64,000 nucleotides of DNA from Cycas panzhihuaensis (taxonomy: Eukaryota > Cycadophyta): the NCBI GenBank assembly GCA_023213395.1, contig CM041465.1:140747741-140811740 (forward strand). Reading direction: 5' to 3'. This document shows, in pieces, positions 50,702 through 62,469 of the stretch. Within the stretch, counting starts at the first letter, position 1; every line of letters begins with the position of its first letter. A program made the translations under genes and the position numbers. The notes below the pieces were generated by a model. That model did no database searches and was not told where the DNA came from. It worked only from the letters and a program-made list of their open reading frames with translations.

Positions 50702-53432
50702 GTCTCCCTTAATATTTATTTCATTTTTCTTGACACCTAAACCATCCCTAAGAGTCTAGAATCTATTATATGCTAATTGTTTAGTAAAAATATTAACCAA
50801 TTATTCTTTTATCAGCATGTATATTATCTCAAGTACCCTTTTTTGGATTAATACTTGAATAAAGTAATGGTACACCTCAATATTCTTGGTGCAAGTGTAT
50901 AATATATGATATGTTACAATCTTTAAATTACTTTGATTATCATAATATAAGATAGTTGACTCTAATTATTATAGTACTATGTTCTCTAGAATCTATTATA
51001 ATTAGATGGATTTGGTAACTAATATAACTACAACTTTGTACCCTACTTCAGTAGAGGATAAAATTATATTTGATTATTTTTTTTTACTCCATATAATGGT
51101 AGCTAAATTAAAACTAAAATAATATCTAGAAGTTAATATTTTATTATCTATGTAACTAACCCAATTAGGATATATGGATTCTATCAACTTGAAACTATCA
51201 ATATACTAGAATTTAAGGCTATAGGGAATCATCCCTTTCAAGTATTTAAGGATCCTCTTTATAACATTCTAGTGACTTTATTTTGACACTACCATAAACT
51301 TAGATACCATTCCAATTGTAAAAGATATATTAGGTTTGGTAGTAATTAAATATATTAGACTTCCCACTAGTTATCTATATAATGTTGAATCAACATCTAG
51401 TTCATCATCTTTCACTATCAATATGGAAGCTAGTTCCATGAGGTTAGTCATAGGTTTATAGTCAAGTGTACTTTACCTATGAGATGAAAATATGCTCAGG
51501 TCTTTGACATACTTCCACTCTAAGAAAGTTGTACTCCTTAAATCTATCATCTCAAAGTAATCAAATTTCATATGTTATTTTTACAGAATAAAAAAATCTA
51601 ATTTAGTTTAATCATTTTGAAGTCCCCATATTAAACCTTAGCCCTTGATCACATAAGCTCTCCATGTGACTTCCTACTTACAAATCTTAGGGTTGATCCA
51701 GATTTCAAAAAATATCAAAAATAATTAAAATTTTAATCGCGCTTATAATTTTTTTTATGAATTTAAATAATCCTTTCAAAATATTTATTTATATAAATCT
51801 TTAAACTATACTTGTTAAGTCTCGATTATTCAATCTGTGGATTGTATGCATGCAAATTCCTTCTTTGTGGATGTATGTGATGATAGGGTCATGGCATTTT
51901 CTTTGTACATCTTCCTCCTTTCATATAGTTGGGGATTGATTTCTGGTATGGTAAGGGTTTTGCATAGAAATAGTTTTTCACGCATACGGGATTTTATAGA
52001 TAATAAGTGGTAGTTCTATGTTCTTTATCATAGGGTTGAGCACCAATCGACCTAAATGATGATGTGACCAATCAATTATCAAGGAGTAGCATACCCCAAG
52101 GCAAAAGGGAAGAATATAGTTTGGGCATGTTCTTTGATGTGTTTGGTGGATATAAACAATCTTTGTATATAATGGTGTGGATTTATCCATGGTAGTAGTG
52201 GTGGAACATTGGAAATACAAGCAATAAGAATCCATTACAATTTGTAGCATGATTATGTCCTTTCTTGTCCCCTTAAGTTGAATCAGATGCATTTTCTTTA
52301 AATGAAAAATAAAGAAACCAACATTTTTCTAAAACTTCTAGAACTTAAAAAATCTTTCAGGACTAACATTTTATTCAAAATATTAGAACATTAGAGTAAG
52401 TTAAGATTGGAGCTTTTCATTGATCCTAATGATGGGTGACTACAAAATTAGTTTAATCTTTTGTGTCCTTTAGGACTAGATTTGCATAGCCTCCATACGT
52501 AATGTACAACTAGATTCCTTGGAGATATTAGATTCTATGGGAGACATAATGGAGGAGCAAATGTATGTGAAATATAAAGAGGAGCTTATTTTGAATTATC
52601 ATAGATTAAAGAGTTTCACATGCATACATAATCCTCCTCATGCGTAAACTTTATTCATCATGTACATATAATAACACATTTTTAAAACCTTAACTAGAAT
52701 ATGCATGTATCATGCTCATATATCATTAAACAATATCTACTTTTTAATCATATGCCCTTTAATAATAATGCCCTCATATATGTTATTTTCATTACTTTAC
52801 CACTATAATACTATTAAGTCATCATAAACATCACGTGCCACTATAATATTCTCATTTCATACCATTCAACAATATGGCCACATAAACATCTCATGTTATA
52901 TACCTATCTATTTGTTGTAAAAAACTATCTCATACTTGTCAACTTACTACTTTTTATACTATACAAGCTTGTTCCCTATTTTTATCTCACTCATGGAGTA
53001 CTGAATTCATTGTGGTAATGAATCTCTGATGTGATACACTTACAGAAGCCTTTACTAATGAATGAAATATTATATTTGGTGGACTACCTTGAATGCCTAC
53101 ATGCACTAGTATATAGATCCAACATGTGTAAATAAATTATCCATAATAAATTAATATATTATAGTATACCATCAATTTATCTATTTCATCTTGGATATGT
53201 AGATCCATCTTCATCTCATTCATCACTTATTTGGACCTTGGACCTGGTCACATGTCACTAAAAAAATACTTGTATATTTAAACTTCTAGCTCATTAAAAT
53301 CACCTTATATTTAGCTCTTATACTAGCTCATATACTTGCTCTATTTCATTACCTCATTTTAGATTATCATATTAACTCAATAAGCTTCTTCCTATTACAT
53401 AAGATCTTTTAACTAACATGGATCTAATACCA
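50702..53432 (-). mobile_element. array unit 2 interior
   Basis: RNase H and RT tail 50,705-51,571, segment S to about 51,760, 5' region to 53,419, primer site 53,420-53,432. Same layout as unit 1 with scattered substitutions. Confidence 0.8.
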
Positions 53433-53985
53433 TGTTAGAAATTACTTTGATGCTATGTTAAAAAATATAATTATACTCTAATACTATATGAGAAATATAG
53501 AATAACATAATAGAATATAGGATGTAAGTATAATGGTAGAATAAACTCATGAGCAATGCATGCATGCAAAGAATCAACATAAATTAATAATAGATTTATA
53601 CATGGAAAACCCAATGTGGGAAAAGCTGCATAAGAAGGTGCAGTTAAGAGCTCCTCTTAATGATTAGAATAATTATATCTCTAGGTCTTTGACCTTTCTC
53701 AAGTTCTCAAATGGTGTGTATATATTTATATTGATATTCACCTCATGAGTAGCCTATAGTGTCTCTTGAGCCTTTACATCATCCAGTAGCATAATCTTGG
53801 ATATGCATGTATCTCACATATCTTAATGTGTGTGAATGGTGGGATTATGTATGTGTCATCTCACTAATATTAAACATTACATATGTGATAAATCACATAT
53901 TCTAATAACTCTAATATAGTACAAATATTAAGGGTAGGCTCATAACCCAAAGTTATAAGCCTAAAATAAATATTAATATTTAATA
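53433..53985 (-). repeat. array LTR 3
   Basis: 553 bp, same ends as LTR 2. PBS left, PPT right. Confidence 0.85.
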
Positions 53986-54515
53986 GTCTCCCTTAATATT
54001 TATTTCATTTTTCTTGACACCTAAACCATCCCTAAGAGTCTAGAATCTATTATATGCTAATTGTTTAGTAAAAATATTAACTAATTATTCTTTTATCAGC
54101 ATGTATATTATCTCAAGTACCCCTTTTTGGATTAATACTTGAATAAAGTAATGGTACACCTCAATATTCTTGGTGCAAGTGTATAATATATGATATGTTA
54201 CAATCTTTAAATTACTTTGATTATCACAATATAAGATAGTTGACTCTAATTATTATAGTACTATGTTCTCTAGAATCTATTATAATTAAATGGATTTGGT
54301 AACTAATATAACTACAACTTTGTACCCTACTTCAGTAGAGGATAAAATTATATTTGATTATTTTTTTTTACTCCATATAATGGTAGCTAAATGAAAACTA
54401 AAATAATATCTAGAAGTTAATATTTTATTATCTATGTAACTAACCCAATTAGGATATATGGATTCTATCAACTTGAAACTATCAATATACTAGAATTTAA
54501 GTCTATAGTGAATCA

Positions 54516-54735
54516 TGTTGAAAAAACATAGATCAGAAACAAACAGAGAAAGGAATGAGATGATTTTCTATTGAGATTCAATTTACTTAAGTATACAAGA
54601 GTCATGAGTTGGTTACAACCACTAGTGTAACCAATCATTTAGATATTGCCTAGTGGCATGATCTCATGAGAGCATTTAAGGGTTGGTCTAACATGACCCC
54701 CTTTTCTGTCCTAGATAAAACATTATATCTTAACA
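54516..54735 (-). repeat. 3' LTR of the young copia
   Basis: TGTTGAAAAAAC to ATCTTAACA, canonical TG...CA ends with terminal TGTT/AACA inverted repeats. Confidence 0.95.
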
Positions 54736-54744
54736 CCCCCTCTT
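54736..54744 (-). promoter_or_regulatory. polypurine tract of the young copia
   Basis: AAGAGGGGG on the - strand, abutting the 3' LTR. Primes plus-strand DNA synthesis. Confidence 0.9.
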
Positions 54745-55330
54745 AATGTTTTATCTCTAAAAGTCTAATCTTGTCTCTCAAATATCTAAGTCTTTCTCTC
54801 CCAAGAGGTTTTGTCAGAAGATCTGCAACTTGTTCAGATGTCGGACAGTATTCCAAGTCTATTTCTTTGTTTTGCACTTTTTCTCGTATAAAGTGATGAT
54901 GGACTTCAATATGTTTTGTTCTTGCATGCAGAATTGGATTTTTGGTAAGCTTGATGGCACTTTGGTTGTCACACTTTAGAGAAGTTGCTTCTTTCTGCTG
55001 TTGATTTAAATCAAGCAAGAGTTGTCTTAACCAGATGGCTTCATAGGTCTTGATGTGGTCGCTTTATATTCTCGCTCAGAGGAGAGAGCCACTGTGGCTT
55101 ATTTTTTACTGCACCATGAGATTGCTGAATCTCCCAAGAAAAAATAAAAACCACTTGTGGATTTCCTTTGTTCTTTGTTGCCTGCCCAGTTTGAATCGCA
55201 GTATCCAGTGATTTTGATTGGATGCCCCTTTGAATATACTAACTTGAGATCTGTTGTTCCTTTGAGATATCTCAGAATTCTTTTCCGCTTGCCGGTGTCT
55301 CAACTTTGGATTCTCGTGATATACCTTGAT
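54743..55330 (-). pseudogene. young copia RNase H
   Basis: ILRYLKGTTDLKLVYSKG, then ITGYCDSNWAGNKEQRKSTS, then SWCSKK, then a damaged LSS-EREYKATT stretch. The open C-terminal part at 54,743-55,018 (CDNQSAIKLTKNPILHARTK, VHHHFIREKV, CPTSEQVADLLTKPLG, LRDKI) follows. The catalytic Asp in YCDSNWAG and DNQS are present. At least one frameshift near 55,320, a stop after SKK, and another frameshift near 55,040 separate the parts. The stop lies next to the PPT, as usual for copia. Confidence 0.85.
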
Positions 55331-56330
55331 ATTAGCCCTACCGAGTAGGATATGCTCAGTCCGGTGGTCATTAGGTAGATCAGACTTCCAATCATTTGTC
55401 TGTACAGAGTAGCATCAGCATCTTTTTCCATACTATCTACTGTTAGATTGCAATTTATCTCCATGGGGGTGGTGCATGGATTGTAGTTTTCCATCTAAAA
55501 TCGAACAAGAAGACTTTTGATGTAGTTACTTTGGGACAAAGTTACATAGTTTTGGTGTTGACCTATTTCCAGTCCCAAGTAATAATTTAGTGAACCTAAA
55601 TCTGTCATTTCAAACTTTTGCTGAAGTTGATTTCTGATCCACTTGATTCCTTCTACATCATTCCCAGTAAGCAGCATATCATCCACATAAACAACAATTA
55701 TTGTTATCTTATTGTTTGTTTTCCTTATGTACAGACTGGAATTTGAACTACACCAAATGAACTTATTTTCTTCAAGAAAGTGATCTAGTTTTACATACCA
55801 GGCATGCAGTGCTTGTTTTAGACCATACAAGGCCTTTTTCAATTTACAGATTAGTTTTTCTTTTCCCTATTCTGCGTATCCATCTGGTTGTTCCATATAA
55901 ACCTCTTCTTCCAGTTCACCGTTTAGGAAGGCACTTTTTACGTCCATCTGAGAGATTCCCCAACCTTGGGCAGTAGCTAAGGCTATTCATCCTTCTTGTG
56001 TTCATTTTTGCCATCGGAGAAAAGTCTCATCATAATCTATACCTGCAGTTTGAGTATATCCTTTTGCAACTAACCTTGCCTTGTGTTTTTCAATTTGGCC
56101 ATCAACTCCTTTCTTTGTTTTGTAGATCCATTTGCAGTTTACAGTAGATTTATTAGCAGGTAGTTCTACTAATTCCCATGTTTGATTTTTCTTGATTGAA
56201 TTTATTTCATTGTCCATTGCTTCTCTCCATTCTAGATGATCTTTTGCTTCATCAAAATTCTGTGGTTCAACCTTGCTTAGGAGAGCTCTTGTCCTTTGCC
56301 CTCGAGTTTTATGTTTCAATATATTTCCTT
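55300..56330 (-). pseudogene. young copia reverse transcriptase
   Basis: WREAMDNEINSIKKNQTWEL and CKWIYKTKKGVDGQIEKHKA, KGYTQTAGIDYDETF open it. A one-base frameshift follows at about 56,015 (DETF then LRWQK for SPMAK). DVKSAFLNGELEEEVYMEQP, LKKALYGLKQALHAWY, then the catalytic VVYVDDMLL (about 55,671-55,690) intact, then FEMTDLGSLNYYLGLEIG and LYRQMIGSLIYL follow. A TAG stop at 55,492-55,494 and two more near 55,980 and 55,860 break it. Confidence 0.85.
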
Positions 56331-57290
56331 CTTCAATAGTTTTGATGTACCACTTCGGCAGCTTTTTTTGCTTCTGTGGATTTTCTTTTTCGATGATGTC
56401 TCCCTGATCAGTTGGTGATGATGGTCCTTCCTGACCTGTTGTTGATGACGAATTGGCTTGTCCTTCTTCTAGCTCATTTTCTTCTCCAGTTTCTTGATTT
56501 TCTGAAGTAATTCCCGATTGACCTTCTTCCTCATCTTCCTGCATTATTCTATGTCCGACAGCTCCCAATTTCTTTTCGCTTTCTATTATTTTGATCTGTG
56601 AGGATTCTTCTGAGCTATCTTCATTAAACACAACGTCTCTACTTACATAGATTCTATTTGTTCTAGGATCTATGCACTTATATGCCTTTGAGTTTTTACT
56701 ATATCCTATCAAAACACATTCTATACTTTTTGCATCTAATTTGGACCTCTTTTTATCAGGAATATGCACAAATGCTTGACTACCAAAAACCTTGAGAAAA
56801 CTTACATCGGGTTTCAAACCTATCCATGCTTCTTCTGGAGTGACGTTCTTCAGTATCATGGTTGGACTTCTGTTTATCAAGTAGCATGTTGTCTTGACCG
56901 CTCGCCCAAGATGTCTTTGATATCTTTGTTCCATACATCTTGCTTCGAGCCATCTCCATCAAGGTTCTATTCTTTCTTTCAGCTACTCCATTTGACTGAG
57001 GAGTATATGGAGTTAATTCCTCCTCAGATTTGCAATAATTTAGAAACTCATTCGACATATATTCTCCTCCTCCATCTAACCTGATACACTTGATTTTCAT
57101 TCCTGATTCTAGCTCAACTTCAACCTTAAATTCTTTAAATGTTTCAAAGACTTCAGACTTATTATGTAAAAAATATACCCAAATTTTTTGAGTAAAATCA
57201 TCAATGAAAGTTAAGAAATATCTGCATCTGTTCATTGACAGTGGTGAAATAGGGCCACAAATATCTGTGTATCAGATCTAATTTAGACTG
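56330..57290 (-). pseudogene. young copia integrase
   Basis: The first catalytic Asp is in YTDICGP (about 57,265). RYFLTFIDDFTQKIWVYFL follows. The second Asp is in CIRLDGGGEYMSNEF and Glu in NGVAERKNRTLMEMA, so all three DDE residues survive. LINRSPTMILKNVTPEEAWI, LKVFGSQAFVHIP, CVLIGYSKNSKAYKCIDP and SRDVVFNED follow. A Glu/Gln/Ser-rich linker (about 56,400-56,600) leads to RT. Frameshifts near 57,240 and 56,930 split it into three frames. Confidence 0.9.
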
Positions 57291-57580
57291 AGATTTCCAA
57301 ATGCTTTCTTTAAAAGGAAACTTATGCTGTTTTCTGAGTTGACAACCTTTACAAACAAATGTATCTGAAGAGATATTAGGTAAACCATTTACCATTTCTG
57401 ACTTTTCCATTTGTTTAAGTGTGTCAATTGGGAGATGTCCATACCTTAAATGCCATACTTTATTATCAGATTTAAGAGCAGTACAAGCTTTTTCTTCCAA
57501 ATAAGGAAGTACAGATTTGATGAAGTTTGTAGAGATCATTGCATCTGATCCCTTTTCCAACAATTTTTCCATCTTTTTTC
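57240..57580 (-). pseudogene. young copia GAG-pre-integrase domain
   Basis: KVWHLRYGHLPIDTLKQMEK then CKGCQLRKQHKFPF gives the H-x-x-x-H and C-x-x-C zinc ligands in order. ATG at 57,572 is internal and not a real start. The frame enters by a one-base shift from protease near 57,560. Confidence 0.85.
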
Positions 57581-57990
57581 ATATCCAGGATGTGGCAATT
57601 CCCTTCTTCATCAAAAATGGTCCTCAGTCCCTTTTTGCTCAGTTGAGAGACTGAAAGAAGATTCATCTTCAGGTCTGGTACATAGAGAACATTTCCAATT
57701 TTTCTTTCATTTCCATTCAGTTTTACTGAAATGGTTCCAATCCCTTTGATGTTAAGGGAGTACTTGTCACCCAGCTCCACGGACTTGTCCATATTGTATG
57801 GACTTATGGTTTGAAACAAGTCTTTCCAACTTGTCATGTGTTTAGAGGCTCCTGAATCTATGTACCAAATGTCTTTGTCTTTCATTCCCGTAACCAATGT
57901 TGTGATGAAGGCAGTCTCCTCTTCTTCTTCTTCTTCTTCTTCATCTTTTTCTTTGCTGTATCCGCCGATAGGTCTTTTCCCTTTGTAGAT
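57560..57990 (-). pseudogene. young copia protease
   Basis: WYIDSGASKHMTSWKDLF with intact catalytic DSGA at about 57,840-57,860. KGIGTISVKLNG and NVLYVPDLKMNLLSVSQLS follow. It is continuous in frame with gag. A poly-Glu run coded by GAA/GAG (57,919-57,945) separates it from the zinc knuckles and is a likely slippage site. Confidence 0.9.
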
Positions 57991-58851
57991 TTCATTTCGT
58001 CTTTGAGGACACTGATAAGGATAGTGTCCACTCTGTCCGCAGTAGCAGCATATGTCGAAGACCCTGCAATTATTGGCGAAGTGTCCAGTTCATCCACAGT
58101 TGTAGCATATTCTATTTTCTCTGCTGCGTCCTCGTCCTCTGGAATTTGACCAGCGTCCTCGACCTCTGGAATCTGACATTCTGTTTGGTGTACGAAATTG
58201 TTGTCTTCCTCTTTGCCTGAGATTCAATCTGGATGCAAAAGTATCTTCTAGCTCTGTCATACTTTCGTATCTTTTGTTTCTCTGCTCCTGTCTCAATAGC
58301 AGTCCTGTCAATTCATCAAGAGTTAATTTATCTAACCTATCACTATCTGTGATAGTGTTAACAATGGTATCAAAAGATTTGGGCAGCCTTGCTGTTACTA
58401 TTTCTACAAGGTATTGTTTAGATATCATTCCTCCAGCACTCAGAAGATTATTTCTCACAGTGATGATTTTATGCATAAATTCTTCCACTACTTCGTTTTC
58501 TTTCATATGGAGTTTGTACAACTCTTCTTTGAGTGTGATTATCCTTGCTTTATTCTTTTGACCATATAGGTTTTCTAAACATTTCCAGATTTCAGAAGTC
58601 TGGTTCAATTTTTCAACATAGACAAGTACAGAGTCTGAAATAGACATTTTTAGGGTGAGACTACCCATGTTATTCCTTTCAATCCAGCTCTTTAATTTGT
58701 CATCACCAGCAGGAGGATGGGTTTCTTTTCCTTCAGCAATTTCCCAGGCATCTTTCATCCTCAAAATGGTCTCCATTTTGATTTTCCACATATGGTAATT
58801 GGAACTGGTCAGTTTTTCAGGTTCAGACAGAGTAATGAGGGAGGAAGACAT
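57991..58851 (-). pseudogene. young copia gag with two zinc knuckles
   Basis: ATG at 58,851: MSSSLITLSEPEKLTSSNYH, WKIKMETILRM, then a UBN2 capsid (SEIWKCLENLYGQKNKARI, FMHKIITVRNNLLSAGG, ARLPKSFDTIV, LTLDELTGLLLRQEQR), then an Arg/Gly-rich box (SRGRGRW), CYNCG-TGHFANNC and a second CCYCGQSGHYPYQC. A single TGA at 58,090-58,092 falls inside the first knuckle, where Trp (TGG) is expected. Otherwise the frame is open into protease. It packages element RNA in the cytoplasm when intact. Confidence 0.9.
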
Positions 58852-59475
58852 GATTTTCGAGTTGAAGGACCTGATTTAGGGCTACTCCGTATAGCTATAT
58901 GGATTTCCGTACAAACCCTAGGTGTATGGCCAAAAATGAAGTGTACCTCAAAATGTAGGTTTTCAAGTCACCTATGAGGATCTGAAGTCAGATTTTCGAA
59001 ACTGCTTTCCAAATGAGAGAAATCGGCTCCAGAAGGAAAAATGGCTTAGGCGTAAATTCAAATTTTGAGAAAAAACACTGGAAAATCTCAAAATAAACCT
59101 TTGATTTTGGATGCAAATCAAACGTATTTATAGTGTGAAGGATTTCAGACCAGAAATACTTGGATTTTTTTGAAAATCAAAGAGATTTTTGCTCTGGTTT
59201 CTCCAAAACGCATGGACCGGGTTAGGGTCTGATTTGGGCTTGAAAACGGCCTCAAAATGCTTCACTCCAGAAGAGAGATGTGTTCGGCGTGCTTCGATCT
59301 ACCTCCTTGCAAAATTTCGTCTCGATCTGACACTATTGGAAAAATGACATCCGTACAGGTCCGCATGCCCGCACAATTCCGCACGATGGAGAATTTATGA
59401 TGTTGATCGATAAATCTTCCTCCAACACTTGATAGAATTGATGCATGTAAGAATTCTTCTCAAGAGATGTCGCTT

Positions 59476-59494
59476 GAGTACCGCCTCGATACCA
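59476..59494 (-). promoter_or_regulatory. primer-binding site of the young copia, variant
   Basis: TGGTATCGAGGCGGTACTC on the - strand, directly at the 5' LTR end. The first seven bases match the initiator-Met site, then GAGGC follows as if one A had been lost from TGGTATCAGAG. Either a mutation or a different priming tRNA. Confidence 0.75.
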
Positions 59495-59714
59495 TTTTGA
59501 AAAAATGCAGATCAGAAACAAACAGAGAAAGGAATGAGATGATTTTCTATTGAGATTCAATTTACTTAAGTATACAAGAGTCATGAGTTGGTTACAACCA
59601 CTAATGTAACCAATCATTCAGATATTGCCAAGTGGCATGATCTCATGAGAGCATTTAAGGGTTGGTCTAACATGACCCCCTTTTCTGTCATAGATAAAAC
59701 ATTATATCTTAACA
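59495..59714 (-). repeat. 5' LTR of the young copia
   Basis: 220 bp. Its inner end reads TTTTGAAAAAATGCAG where the partner has TGTTGAAAAAACATAG. The outer end CTTAACA is intact. Confidence 0.95.
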
Positions 59715-61916
59715 AATCATCCCTTTCAAGTATTTAAGGATCCTCTTTATAACATGCTAGTGACTTTATTTTGACACTACCATAAACTTAGATACCATTC
59801 CAATTGTAAAAGATATATTAGGTTTGGTAGTAACTAATATATTAGACTTCCCACTAGTTATCTATACAATGTTGAATCAACATCTAGTTCATCATCTTTC
59901 ACTATCAATATGGAAACTAGCTCCATGAGGTTAGTCATAGGTTTATAGTCAAGTATACTTTGCCTATGAGATGAAAATATGCTTAGGTCTTTGACATACT
60001 TCCACTCTAAGAAAGTTGTACTCCTTAAATCTATCATCTCAAAGTAATCAAATTTCATATGTATTTTTTACAGAATAAAAAAATCTAATTTAGTTTAATC
60101 ATTTTGAAGTCCACCTATATTAAACCTTAGCCCTTGATCACATAAGCTCTCCATGTGACTTCCTACTTACAAATCTTAGGGTTGATCCAGATTTCAAAAA
60201 ATATCAAAAATAATTAAAATTTTAATCACGCTTATAATTTTTTTTATGAATTTAAATAATCCTTTCAAAATATTTATTTATATAAATCTTTAAACTATAC
60301 TTGTTAAGTCTCCATTATTCAATCTATGGATTGTATGCATGCAAATTGCTTCTTTGTGGATGTATGTGATAATAGGGTCATGGCATTTTCTCTGTACATC
60401 TTCCTCCTTTCATATAGTTGGTGATTGATTTCTAGTATGGTAAGGGTTTTGCATAGAAATAGTTTTTCATGCATACCGAATTTTATAGATAACAAGTGGC
60501 AGTTCTATATTCTTTATCATAGGGTTGAGCACCTATCAATGATGATGTGACCAATCAATTATCAAGGAGTAGCATACCCCAAGGCAAAAGGGAAGAATAT
60601 AGTTTGGGCATGTTCTTTGATGTGTTTGGTGGATATAGGCAATCTTTGTATATAATGGTGTGGATTTATCCATGGTAGTAGTGGTGGAATATTAGAAATA
60701 CAAGCAATAAGAATCCATTACAATTTGTAGCATGCTTATGTCCTTTCTTGTCCCCTTCAAGTTGAATCAGATGCATTTTCTTTAAATGAAAAATAAAGAA
60801 ACCAACATTTTTCTAAAACTTCTAGAACTTAAAAAATCTTTCAGGACTAACATTTTATTCAAAATATTAGAACATTAGAGTAAGTTAAGATTGGAGTTTT
60901 TCATTGATCCTAATGATGGGTGACTACAAAATTAGTTTAATCCTTTGTGTCCTTTAGGACTAGATTTGCATAGCCTCCATACGTAATGTACAACTAGATT
61001 CCTTAGAGATATTAGATTCTATGATAGACATAATGGAGGAGCAAATGTATGTGAAATATAAAGAGGAGCTTATTTTGAATTATCATAGATTAAAGAGTTT
61101 CACATGCATACATAATCCTCCTCGTGCATAAACTTTATTCATCATGTACATATAATAACACAATTTTAAAACCTTAACTAGAATATGCATGTATCATGCT
61201 CATATATCATCAAACAATATCTACTTTTTATTCATATACCCTTTAATAATAATGCCTTCATATATGTTATTTTCATTACTTTACCACTACAATACTATTA
61301 AGTCATCATAAACATCACGTGCCACTATAATATTCTCATTTCATACCATTCAACAATATGGCCACATAAACATCTCATGTTATATACCTATCTATTTGTT
61401 GTAAAAAACTATCTCATACTTGTCAACTTACTACTTTTTATACTATACAAGCTTGTTCCCTATTTTTATCTCACTAATGGAGTATTGAATTCATTGTGGT
61501 AATGAATCTCTGATGTGATACACTTACAAAAGCCTTTACAAATGAATGAAATATTATATTTGGTGGACTACCTTGAATGCCTACATGCACTAGTATATGG
61601 ACCCAACATGTGTAAATAAATTATCCATAATAAATTAATATATCATAGTATACCATCAATTTACCTATTTCATCTTGTATATGTAGATCCATCTTGATCT
61701 CATTCATCACTTATTTGGACCTTGGACCTGGTCACATGTCACTAAAAAAGTACTTGTATATTTAAACTTCTAGCTCATTAAAATCACCTCATATTTAGCT
61801 CTTATACTAGCTCATATACTTGCTCTATTTCATTACCTCATTTTAGATTATCATATTAACTCAATAAGTTTCTTCCTATTACATAAGATCTTTTAACTAA
61901 CATGGATTTAATACCA

Positions 61917-62469
61917 TGTTAGAAATTACTTTGATACTATGTTAAAAAATATAATTATACTCTAATACTATATGAGAAATATAGAATAACATAATAGAAT
62001 ATAGGATGTAAGTATAATGGTAGAATTAACTCATGAGAAATACATGCATATAAAGAATCAACATAAATTAATAATAGATTTATACATGGAAAACCCAATG
62101 TGGGAAAAGCTGCATATGAAGGTGTAGTTAAGAGCTCCTCTTAATGATTAGAATAATTATATCTCTAGGTCTTTGACCTTTCTCAAGTTCTCAAATGGTG
62201 TGTATATATTTATATTGATATTCAACTCATGAGTAGCCTATAGTGTCTCTTGAGCCTTTACATCATCCAGTAGTATAATCTTGGATATGTGTGTATCTCA
62301 CATATCTTAATGTATGTGAATGGTGGGATTATATATGTGTCATCTCACTAATATTAAATATTACATATGTGATAAATCACATATTCTAATAACTCTAATA
62401 TAGTACAAATATTAAGGGTAGGCTCATAACCCAAAGTTATAAGCCTAAAATAAATATTAATATTTAATA
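61917..62469 (-). repeat. array LTR 4
   Basis: 553 bp, same ends as LTR 2 and 3. Confidence 0.85.

Larger units (their letters stand above)
54516..59714 (-). mobile_element. young Ty1/copia retrotransposon
   Basis: 5,199 bp with 220-bp LTRs (54,516-54,735 and 59,495-59,714), PPT, complete gag-pol order and the 5-bp target duplication AATCA (54,511-54,515; 59,715-59,719). The LTRs differ at about 8 of 220 positions by eye. Base composition is visibly less AT rich than its host DNA. gag is nearly intact, but pol has several frameshifts and a few stops, so it is not autonomous now. It is present in only one of the array units, so it inserted after the array formed. Confidence 0.95.
53986..61916 (-). 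mobile_element. array unit 3 interior, interrupted by a young copia
   Basis: RNase H part 53,990-54,515, then the copia at 54,516-59,714, then the rest of the RT tail 59,720-60,058, segment S to about 60,248, 5' region and primer site (61,904-61,916). Removing the insertion and one AATCA restores the unit 2 layout. Confidence 0.85.

Noticed and set aside
57882-58097. 71-codon - strand frame with a Lys run
   Set aside because: Frame-shifted reading of the zinc-knuckle and poly-Glu region of the young copia. The gag-protease frame passes through it.
58274-58977. 95- and 86-codon + strand frames
   Set aside because: Antisense of copia gag and its leader.
59333-59617. 94-codon - strand frame across the young copia 5' LTR
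   Set aside because: Crosses LTR, primer site and leader, with no homologue expected there. The true gag starts at 58,851.
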